Of a DNA stretch of 7,879 nucleotides, positions 1 through 6,228 are shown in pieces. The notes under the pieces were generated by a model. The model worked only from the letters and a program-made list of their open reading frames with translations, made no database searches and was not told the DNA's origin. This DNA comes from Bacteroidales bacterium. GTDB lineage: Bacteria; Bacteroidota; Bacteroidia; Bacteroidales; P3. The DNA lies in assembly GCA_017545365.1 (NCBI GenBank), contig JAFWOP010000006.1:1-7879 (forward strand), given 5' to 3'. Every line of letters begins with the position of its first letter. Within the stretch, counting starts at the first letter, position 1. Made by a program: the position numbers and the translations under genes.

Positions 1-11
1 CCGCCAAAAGC

Positions 12-43
12 GCTGATTTTCTCAGATTTTTGTTGTACCTTTG
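12..43 (+). promoter_or_regulatory. Bacteroidetes-type promoter upstream of the export operon
   Basis: TACCTTTG at 36-43 is a perfect match to the Bacteroidetes -7 consensus TAnnTTTG. Twenty bases upstream, where the -33 element TTTG is expected, the sequence is GCTG (12-15), only two of four matches. Transcription would start near 47-52, giving a leader of about 170 nt before the first gene. The site aligns in register, without gaps, with the promoter at the other end of the window (7762-7793). The weak -33 could mean modest basal strength or dependence on an activator; that is inference. Confidence 0.68.
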
Positions 44-114
44 CCATGTCATTGATGATTTTGCTTGTCTTGATTTGCAGCACTAAGGTAAGTGAAAAAT
101 CTGACATGGCCAAA
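40..114. repeat. Inverted repeat spanning promoter and early leader
   Basis: GCCATGTCA at 43-51 is the exact reverse complement of TGACATGGC at 102-110. Allowing one bulged base, the arms extend to TTTGCCATGTCA (40-51) and TGACATGGCCAAA (102-114), separated by 50 bases. The left arm includes the TTTG of the -7 promoter element, so most of it probably lies upstream of the transcription start. That makes a DNA-level role (protein binding or looping) as likely as an RNA hairpin. It could also be chance. Confidence 0.45.
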
Positions 115-166
115 TCCTGAGCCGCTCGGCTTTGCCGCTTGCCCCAGCAAGAACTTTTTGTTGCTC

Positions 167-219
167 AGGTACTTATAAAGAAAGTTAAACTAAAATGCTG
201 CGGAATTAAGGTACTTATA
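167..219. repeat. 11-bp direct repeat AGGTACTTATA, second copy at the start codon
   Basis: AGGTACTTATA occurs at 167-177 and again at 209-219, exactly 42 bases apart (about four helical turns). The second copy carries the AAGG that could serve as ribosome binding site, and its last base is the A of the ATG at 219. A shorter related core, AGGTA, is at 86-90. The repeat may be an operator pair, a leader element touching translation initiation, or a small local duplication; the sequence alone does not decide. Confidence 0.5.
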
Positions 220-1055
220 TGTCTGAGATATTTAACGACGAAGCATTGGAGGCTCTTGACGACAGGAGCGAACTCAAGGAGATGCCACGGGTGGTTTCTC
301 CCGCACTCTGGTTGGCGCTCTCCACGCTGCTGTTGCTGTGCGGCGTGGCCATCTTCTGGTGTATGTTTGGCAAGGTCAACTATACCGTCAGGGCCCAAGC
401 CGTTGTATTCCCGTTTGCAGAGGCCAAGGCGATTACGGTCCCATACGGGGGGACAGTCCATCATGTGGTAGCCACCAACGGCCAGGAGGTAGCGGCAGGC
501 ACTCCCCTTCTCAGTGTCCGTTCGCAGTTGGCCACCACCACCCTGACGGCGCCCGAATCGGGAGTGGTACTAACCTCGAAGCCGGCAGAGAGCAAGTTTG
601 AGGCTCGCGAGCCGGTGGCATGGATACTGCCCCAGGAGGCTCGTTTCCACGAGCGCGAGGTGTTGGCATACGTGACATTCAAAGACCTGAGAAAGGTGAA
701 GCTGGGTGCCAAGGTGCAGCTGACGCCCGCCGACTTGGAGCGCGAGAAGTGGGGCTATGCCGTCGGCACCGTCAAGGGCATCGAGTCGTATCCCACCAAC
801 CGCAAGATGGTGGCACAACGATTGAAGCTGGCCGAGCTGGCATCCGTCATCCCCGCCGAAGAGCCAGTCTATGAGGTACGCATCGTGCTCGACAAGGATG
901 CCGACGGACTGGTATGGAGCCGCCGGAAGAGCAAGGAGATGGCCGTCACCACGGGCATGCCCTGCAATGTGCAGATCATCTGGAATCGTAAGTACGTATG
1001 GGAAGTGCTGTTAGGACGAGTAGAGAACACGTTGAATACATTGCGAGGGAAGTAG
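219..1055 (+). CDS. HlyD-like membrane adaptor of an NHLM/NHLP-type peptide exporter (hairpin-less)
   Basis: A 278-residue inner-membrane adaptor (membrane fusion) protein. A charged N-terminal tail is followed by one membrane segment at about residues 28-49, so most of the protein is periplasmic. A biotinyl-lipoyl-like domain follows: first half around YGGTV (76-80) and NGQEVAAG (87-94), second half around TAPESGVV (110-117). Only about ten residues separate the halves, so the long coiled-coil hairpin of ordinary HlyD proteins is missing. A beta-barrel-like region fills the rest to residue 278. An in-frame TAA at 207-209 makes ATG 219 the first possible start, with AAGG seven bases upstream. 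The gene is first in the operon, four bases before a C39-peptidase ABC transporter. Its position matches the HlyD-like member of NHLM export cassettes, whose usual members are, as I recall, considerably longer. The adaptor call is firm; the NHLM subtype rests mainly on its neighbours. Confidence 0.87.
   Translation: MSEIFNDEALEALDDRSELKEMPRVVSPALWLALSTLLLLCGVAIFWCMFGKVNYTVRAQAVVFPFAEAKAITVPYGGTVHHVVATNGQEVAAGTPLLSVRSQLATTTLTAPESGVVLTSKPAESKFEAREPVAWILPQEARFHEREVLAYVTFKDLRKVKLGAKVQLTPADLEREKWGYAVGTVKGIESYPTNRKMVAQRLKLAELASVIPAEEPVYEVRIVLDKDADGLVWSRRKSKEMAVTTGMPCNVQIIWNRKYVWEVLLGRVENTLNTLRGK
1045..1052 (+). promoter_or_regulatory. Ribosome binding site for the peptidase ABC transporter
   Basis: GAGGGAAG lies inside the last codons of the upstream adaptor gene, seven bases before ATG 1060. 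This is a good Shine-Dalgarno match and fixes the start of the ABC gene. It also suggests that the two genes are translated in concert. Confidence 0.6.
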
Positions 1056-1059
1056 GCTT

Positions 1060-3183
1060 ATGAAGAAAGTGCCCATGGTGATGCAGATGGAAGCCGTGGA
1101 GTGTGGTGCTGCCTCGCTCGCGATGATACTTGCGTACTACGGCAAGTGGCTTCCCTTGGAGCAGGTGCGCGAGGCGTGCAGCGTGAGCCGCGACGGCAGT
1201 TCGATGAAGAACATCCTGTTGGCAGCCAAGACGTATGGTCTGGAACCCAGTGCCTATAAGGTGAGTGCTGAAGATCTGTCGGGCATGGAGCCCGCCATCA
1301 TCCACTGGAACTTTGAGCACTTCGTCGTCTTCAAGGGCATGCGGAAAGGCAAGGCCTGTCTCAACGACCCCGGCATCGGACCGGTAGAGATACCGATGGA
1401 TGAGTTCCGGCGCTCGTTCACGGGTGTCGCCATGACCTTCGAGCTGACCGACCGTTTCCAGCCCTCGGGCCGCCCCACAAGCATCTTCTCCTACATCAAG
1501 CATAACCTGAGCGGAGCCAATGAAGCCTTCTGGCTGACATTTATCTTCACCCTGCTGCTGGCAGTGGTCACCCTGACCCTGCCCCTGCTTACCCGGGTGT
1601 TCTTCGACGAGATACTCTCGGGGCGCAATGCGCAATGGGCCACCATTTTCTTCTGCCTGATGGCTGTGCTGGCCCTCTTCAACTTTATCGTGACGCTCTG
1701 GCAGCAGCGCTATTCCAAGCGTATAGCCGGACAATTGGCGCTACGGGGCAACATCAACTATCTGCGCCATCTGCTGAGACTGCCCATGAACTTCTTCGCC
1801 ATGCGCTACGTGGGCGACCTGCAGCAGCGTCAGCGACTCAATGAATCCATTACCCACTCGCTCGTCGAGGTGCTGGCGCCGCAGGCTATCAACGTGATGC
1901 TGCTGGTGCTGTACCTCATATTGATGCTGTCGTACAATTACGTACTGACGTTAATCGGCGTCGCGGCAGCCCTCGTCAACCTGGCCGTCGTACACCACTA
2001 TGCCGGCCAGCGCCTGAATATGGTCAGAAGTACACAGCAGAGCATGGGTAAATATTATTCCGCCACGGTGAGTTGCCTGGAGAACATCGAGAGCATCAAG
2101 GCCGCAGGTGCCGAGGAAGGGTTCTTCCAATATTGGAGCGGGCTGTGGAGCAGGATGTTCAATAAGCAGCGTGAGATGCGTATCCAGCAGAGTGAGATGA
2201 GCCTGCTGCCGACGCTGACATCGAACCTGCTGACGATGGCGGTCCTGTTGGTGGGAGCGTGGTATATCCTGCAAGGCGACCTTTCCGTCGGTATGCTCAT
2301 GGCCTTCCAAGGTTTCATGACGGCGTTCATGGCTCCCGTGGAGAAGATTGTGAATGCCGGCCAGCAGTTGCTGGAGATGCGCTCACAGATAGAGCGTGTG
2401 GACGACGTGATGAAGTATCCCGAAGACTGGCATGCCGACGGTGAGCATTCAGAGGCCGGCAAGTTGCTTGGCGAGCTGGAGCTGCGCGACGTCACCTTTG
2501 GCTACAACCGGACGCAGCCGCCCCTGATCGACCATTTCAATCTGCACCTCCAGGCCGGTGAGTCGGTGGCCTTCGTGGGCAGCAGTGGCTGTGGCAAATC
2601 GACCCTCGCCAAGCTGATATCCGGACTCTACAAGCCCTGGAGCGGCGAGATACTCTTCGACGGGCGTCCCATCGAGAGCATCTCCAGCGATGAGCTGACC
2701 AACTCCATTGCCGTCGTCGACCAGAACATCGTGCTCTTCGACGACACACTTTCACAGAACATCCGCATGTGGGACCAGAGCATCGAGGATTTCGCCATCC
2801 TCATGGCATGCAGCGACGCACAGGTACACAGCGACATCATGAACCGTCCCGAAGGCTTGGCTACCAAGGTGGTGCGGGGCGGAAAGAACTTCAGCGGAGG
2901 TCAGTGCCAGCGCTTCGAGATAGCCACGGCACTTGCCCGTGAGCCCATGATCCTGATCATGGACGAGGCCACCTCTGCATTAGACCCCACCACCGAGGAC
3001 CTGGTGATGAGGCACATCCGCGAGATGGGCATCACGCAGATTGTGGTGGCCCACCGCCTGTCGACCATCCGCGACTGCGACCATATCATCGTCATGGATG
3101 CCGGCCATGTGGTCCAGCAAGGCACCCATGAGCAGCTGATGCAGCAGGACGGTCTGTACCGACAGCTCATGGAAAACGCATAA
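1060..3183 (+). CDS. NHLM/NHLP-type peptidase-containing ABC transporter (C39 peptidase, permease, ATPase)
   Basis: A 707-residue bifunctional exporter in the inner membrane that removes the leader of a peptide substrate and exports the core. Residues 1-130 form a C39 (double-glycine leader) cysteine peptidase. Its catalytic set looks intact: Q9 (oxyanion), C15 in QMEAVECGAAS, H87 in HWNFEHFVVF and D103 in NDP. Six membrane segments lie at about 152-180, 193-213, 270-290, 291-312, 383-403 and 405-425. The nucleotide-binding domain (about 472-707) has Walker A GSSGCGKST (507-515), Q-loop Q555, signature FSGGQ (611-615), Walker B ILIMDE (631-636) and switch H665, so it should hydrolyse ATP. The VDQ rather than VPQ around the Q-loop, the RDG after the peptidase core and the length fit the first ABC protein of NHLM cassettes (TIGR03796-like, from memory; no HMM was run). 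It is followed at once by a second ABC protein, as in that family. Confidence 0.93.
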   Translation: MKKVPMVMQMEAVECGAASLAMILAYYGKWLPLEQVREACSVSRDGSSMKNILLAAKTYGLEPSAYKVSAEDLSGMEPAIIHWNFEHFVVFKGMRKGKACLNDPGIGPVEIPMDEFRRSFTGVAMTFELTDRFQPSGRPTSIFSYIKHNLSGANEAFWLTFIFTLLLAVVTLTLPLLTRVFFDEILSGRNAQWATIFFCLMAVLALFNFIVTLWQQRYSKRIAGQLALRGNINYLRHLLRLPMNFFAMRYVGDLQQRQRLNESITHSLVEVLAPQAINVMLLVLYLILMLSYNYVLTLIGVAAALVNLAVVHHYAGQRLNMVRSTQQSMGKYYSATVSCLENIESIKAAGAEEGFFQYWSGLWSRMFNKQREMRIQQSEMSLLPTLTSNLLTMAVLLVGAWYILQGDLSVGMLMAFQGFMTAFMAPVEKIVNAGQQLLEMRSQIERVDDVMKYPEDWHADGEHSEAGKLLGELELRDVTFGYNRTQPPLIDHFNLHLQAGESVAFVGSSGCGKSTLAKLISGLYKPWSGEILFDGRPIESISSDELTNSIAVVDQNIVLFDDTLSQNIRMWDQSIEDFAILMACSDAQVHSDIMNRPEGLATKVVRGGKNFSGGQCQRFEIATALAREPMILIMDEATSALDPTTEDLVMRHIREMGITQIVVAHRLSTIRDCDHIIVMDAGHVVQQGTHEQLMQQDGLYRQLMENA

Positions 3184-3186
3184 GGA

Positions 3187-3192
3187 AGGAGG
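3187..3192 (+). promoter_or_regulatory. Strong Shine-Dalgarno site for the second ABC transporter
   Basis: AGGAGG sits in a purine-rich stretch between the stop of the first ABC gene (3183) and ATG 3204, with 11 bases to the start codon. It is a consensus site, which is uncommon in Bacteroidetes, and it supports the start at 3204. Confidence 0.6.
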
Positions 3193-3203
3193 AGAAACTG
3201 AAT

Positions 3204-5369
3204 ATGAGCATATTTTCCAGTCAGATAGAGAAACGCAGGAAGTTGGATGCCTCCACCCTGTTGCGTGAGATCAAGGAAGGCGCTACACGCATGGGATTAC
3301 ACTATGGCGGCACTGTTCCCCAGACCGACAACCTGGCCATCCGCCAGGTGCTGGAAGCACTGAAGATTGTCGACTACGAACTGGAGCCCGACGATGTGTT
3401 GCCCTTGGAGCAGCAGTTGCACAACATTCTCCAGGCCCACGGCATCATGACGCGCCAGTTGAGGCTCACTGACGGTTGGTGGCGAGAGGCCTCTGGACCC
3501 TTACTGGGCCGTACGCGGAGCGGTAGGCTGGTGGCGCTGCTGCCCAAGTGGACAGGCCGCAGCTATCGCTTCACCGACGAGGATGGCACCCAGCGGGAGG
3601 TGTCGCGGCGGCAGATGAAGGACGTGCTGAAGCCGGAGGCCTACAGCTTCACCAGAGCGCTGCCCCTGCAGCAGCTGTCCAAGCGCCAGCTCATCGCCTT
3701 CATCTGGTCGTCAGCGAGCACCCACAGTATGGTTCACATGGTACTTGCCGCACTGTTCGTCGTGCTCCTGGGTATGTTTGTGCCTATGGCCAACAAGTTG
3801 GTGTTCGAAACGGTGATACCTGCCGGTATTGCCACCGACTTGGCTCCTATTGCCGGACTGCTGGTGGGAGTAGCAGTGGCTATCATGCTGACGACTTATA
3901 TCCGCAATCTGTATATCGTTCGCGTTGAGAACATCGTGGAGATGAACCTGCACAACGCCGTCATGGCACGACTCTTCCTGCTGCCCCCGAAATTCTTCCA
4001 CTCCCACAGCAGCGGCGAACTGACCTCCAAGCTGAACAACCTCAGCAACCTGTGCCAGCAGATCAATGAGGCTATTGTCGGCGCGCTGTTGAGCGGTGCG
4101 CTCTCTGTGGTCTATTTCATCCAGGTGGGCATCTATGGCGGACCGCTCTTGATGCCCGCAATGGCACTGTTTGTCATGCAGGTGCTGATACTGGTGCTCT
4201 ACTTCCGTAATGCTACTCATGTACAGCAGCTCTACATCAGAAAGAACGAAGCCCTGAACGGTATGGAGTGCAATCTGTTTGCGGGCATACAGAAGGTCAA
4301 GCTCACCGGCTCGGAGACACGCGCCTTCACTCGGTGGCTCAACCGCTATACCCATACCGCAAGGGTTATCTACAATCCACGGTTTACCACACGTCTGTAT
4401 CCCTCGCTGCTGGCGCTGATGAACGTAGGCTCCCTGCTCGTCATCTATGTCTTTGCGCTGCGCACCTCCATCACGACCAGCGACTTCATTGCCTTCACCT
4501 CCGCCTTTGGCATGCTGACAGCCGCACTCTCCACCATTACACAGCAAATCCCTGAGATGACAAAGATTGAACCGCAGCTGGAGAGCATCATGCCCATTGC
4601 CGAGGCAGTGCCCGAGGTGTCAGGCTCACATACCCCGATCAAGTCCCTGTCGGGCAGCATCGAGGTTAACCACCTGTCGTTCCGCTATCAGGACGACATG
4701 CCGCTGGTCATCGACGACCTCTCGCTCAGCATTAAGGCTTGCGAATACGTGGGCATCGTGGGCACCTCCGGCTGTGGAAAGTCCACCCTGCTGCGCCTGT
4801 TGCTGGGCTTTGAGAAACCCCAGCGTGGCAATATATACTACGACCACTACGACTTGGAGAAGATTGACAAGAAACAGCTCCGCCAACGGATAGGGACGTG
4901 CCTGCAGAACGGCAGTCTCTTCACGGGCGACGTCTTCCACAACATCACCATCACCGCCCCCTGGTCCACCCACGACGATGCCTGGGAGGCACTGCGAATG
5001 GCGTGTATGTACAACGAGGTGAAAGCCCTGCCTATGGGCCTGCACACCGTCATCAGCGAGGGCGGCGGCGGATTCTCCGGTGGCCAGAAGCAGCGTCTGC
5101 TCATCGCCCGTGCTCTGATAGGGCACCCCAACATCCTCTTCTTCGACGAGGCCACCTCAGCGCTCGACAACATCAGCCAGAGGCAGGTGAGCGAGAACCT
5201 CGACAGGCTGCACTGTACACGCCTGGTCATCGCCCACCGCCTGAGCACCATCCGCCACTGCGACCGCATCATCGTGCTCAACAAGGGGAAGATTGCCGAG
5301 GAGGGCACCTTCGAGCAGCTGATGGCCCGCAAGGGCTTGTTCTACGAAATGAGTCTGCGACAACTTTAG
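3204..5369 (+). CDS. NHLM/NHLP-type second ABC transporter (permease/ATPase without peptidase)
   Basis: A 721-residue ABC half-transporter in the inner membrane. Residues 1-165 form a cytoplasmic domain with no C39 active-site pattern. It contains GWWREASGPLLG (91-102) followed by LVALLP, a pattern I recognise from the second ABC protein of NHLM bacteriocin cassettes (TIGR03797-like, from memory). Membrane segments lie at about 172-194, 209-231, 290-312, 314-335, 400-420 and 428-448. The ATPase domain (about 485-721) is intact: Walker A GTSGCGKST (520-528), Q568, signature FSGGQ (624-628), Walker B ILFFDE (644-649), SALD and H678. Segments such as LQNG after the Q-loop, DDAWEALRMA and PMGLHTVISEGGG also fit this family. 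Paired with the upstream peptidase ABC gene 20 bases away, it most likely forms a heteromeric exporter or a second step of the same export route. Its exact role in NHLM systems is not settled, to my knowledge. Confidence 0.93.
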   Translation: MSIFSSQIEKRRKLDASTLLREIKEGATRMGLHYGGTVPQTDNLAIRQVLEALKIVDYELEPDDVLPLEQQLHNILQAHGIMTRQLRLTDGWWREASGPLLGRTRSGRLVALLPKWTGRSYRFTDEDGTQREVSRRQMKDVLKPEAYSFTRALPLQQLSKRQLIAFIWSSASTHSMVHMVLAALFVVLLGMFVPMANKLVFETVIPAGIATDLAPIAGLLVGVAVAIMLTTYIRNLYIVRVENIVEMNLHNAVMARLFLLPPKFFHSHSSGELTSKLNNLSNLCQQINEAIVGALLSGALSVVYFIQVGIYGGPLLMPAMALFVMQVLILVLYFRNATHVQQLYIRKNEALNGMECNLFAGIQKVKLTGSETRAFTRWLNRYTHTARVIYNPRFTTRLYPSLLALMNVGSLLVIYVFALRTSITTSDFIAFTSAFGMLTAALSTITQQIPEMTKIEPQLESIMPIAEAVPEVSGSHTPIKSLSGSIEVNHLSFRYQDDMPLVIDDLSLSIKACEYVGIVGTSGCGKSTLLRLLLGFEKPQRGNIYYDHYDLEKIDKKQLRQRIGTCLQNGSLFTGDVFHNITITAPWSTHDDAWEALRMACMYNEVKALPMGLHTVISEGGGGFSGGQKQRLLIARALIGHPNILFFDEATSALDNISQRQVSENLDRLHCTRLVIAHRLSTIRHCDRIIVLNKGKIAEEGTFEQLMARKGLFYEMSLRQL

Positions 5370-5394
5370 AATGTATAAGCGTAATAGTCAAACT

Positions 5395-6228
5395 ATGAAC
5401 AAGATATGGATATTATCAAGCATACTATTGCTGACAGCCTGCCAGCAACAAGGCAAGGCAGGTGACTCACCCGAAACCAGCGACACCACAGTCATCGCCA
5501 CAAGCCAGGATGCCAACACGACAGCCACCGGCAGCACCGCTCCCGTCTTCCAGACTATGGGCAAGGTGGTGGCTGCTCGCTATGCCGACGTGAAGTTCGA
5601 GACCGTCCTGCCAGTGACGCGCGTCATGGTACGCAACGGCGACCGAGTGCGTCAGGGGCAGTTGCTCGCCGTGCAGGACTCACGGAGGCAGGAGAATGCC
5701 GTAGAGCAGCATCAGCGTGAGATAGAGCAGGCCCTCCTCCAGATGCAGGAGGTAATCATCTCGCAGGGATACGACCCCGATCAGATGGATCGTGTGCCCC
5801 AGCGTGTGCGGCATATTGCCGAGGTCAAGAGTGGTCTGCTGATAGCCCAGAACAAGCTGGCGGCGGCTCGCGACGAGTTGAATACCACCCGTGTGACAGC
5901 TCCCTTCGACGGCATCGTGGCGAATGTCAAGGTACATGCCGGCCAGCTGGCACAGACAGGGGATGTGGTGTGTCGCGTCATCTGGCCGCAGCAGATGGAG
6001 GTGGAGTTTCGGGTGATGGAGAGCGACCTTGGCCGCTTCCCCATAGGCACAGCCATCAGCGTGGTGCCCGTAGCCGACGAGCATGCCCTTTATGACGCCA
6101 AGGTGACGGAGATTAATCCCGTGGTCGATGAGCAAGGCACCGTCATGCTCAGAGCCCGTGTGGCTACGCCCAACAGCCTTTTCGACGGTATGCACGTGTC
6201 TGTAAACCTAAAAACACCCCAGCCATGA
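5395..6228 (+). CDS. HlyD/RND-type periplasmic adaptor lipoprotein
   Basis: An adaptor lipoprotein of 277 residues from ATG 5395. It has a signal peptide with lipobox LTAC (residues 13-16) and lipidated C16. The next residues are QQQGKAG, without the acidic surface-export signature known in Bacteroidetes lipoproteins, so it should face the periplasm. A Ser/Thr-rich linker (about 24-50) precedes the first lipoyl half (about 66-93, NGDRVRQG), a hairpin of about 70 residues rich in Gln, Glu and Ala (94-163), and the second lipoyl half with TAPFDGIV (168-175). A beta-barrel and C-terminal region follow (about 199-277). ATG 5371, one base after the preceding stop, is an alternative start adding eight residues. 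I prefer 5395 because it gives a normal short n-region; neither has a Shine-Dalgarno site. With no RND pump nearby, this adaptor probably links the ABC exporter to the TolC-like protein encoded next, with which it overlaps by four bases. Confidence 0.88.
   Translation: MNKIWILSSILLLTACQQQGKAGDSPETSDTTVIATSQDANTTATGSTAPVFQTMGKVVAARYADVKFETVLPVTRVMVRNGDRVRQGQLLAVQDSRRQENAVEQHQREIEQALLQMQEVIISQGYDPDQMDRVPQRVRHIAEVKSGLLIAQNKLAAARDELNTTRVTAPFDGIVANVKVHAGQLAQTGDVVCRVIWPQQMEVEFRVMESDLGRFPIGTAISVVPVADEHALYDAKVTEINPVVDEQGTVMLRARVATPNSLFDGMHVSVNLKTPQP

Noticed and set aside
40..114. An invertible (phase-variable) promoter flanked by the inverted repeat.
   Set aside because: The left arm includes part of the -7 element and the spacer carries no promoter that would turn around on inversion. 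No recombinase gene is in view. The repeat is kept as a finding, but not as a phase switch.
46..120. A 24-codon reading frame starting at the ATG right after the first promoter (begins MSLMILLL, hydrophobic).
   Set aside because: The ATG is within a few bases of the -7 element, so it lies at or before the likely transcription start with no room for a ribosome site. The same ATGTC follows the other promoter, so it belongs to the promoter pattern.
119..165. Possible terminator or hairpin from AGCCG/CGGCT (120-131) and AGCAA/TTGCT (146-165).
   Set aside because: The first has a 2-base gap, so at best a 4-bp stem; the second has five pairs, a mismatch and two more. Neither has a T-run, and GCCGCT occurs at 121 and 134 as a small imperfect repeat.
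976..1734. Long open frame on the minus strand inside the first ABC gene.
   Set aside because: It lies antisense to a gene with intact peptidase and membrane domains, has low-complexity His/Gln-rich content, and lacks any recognisable domain. It is explained by G/C-rich third codon positions of the sense gene.
3711..4547. A 278-codon open frame on the minus strand inside the second ABC gene.
   Set aside because: It is antisense to the membrane domain of a well-supported ABC protein, is Gln/His-rich, has no domain and no promoter.
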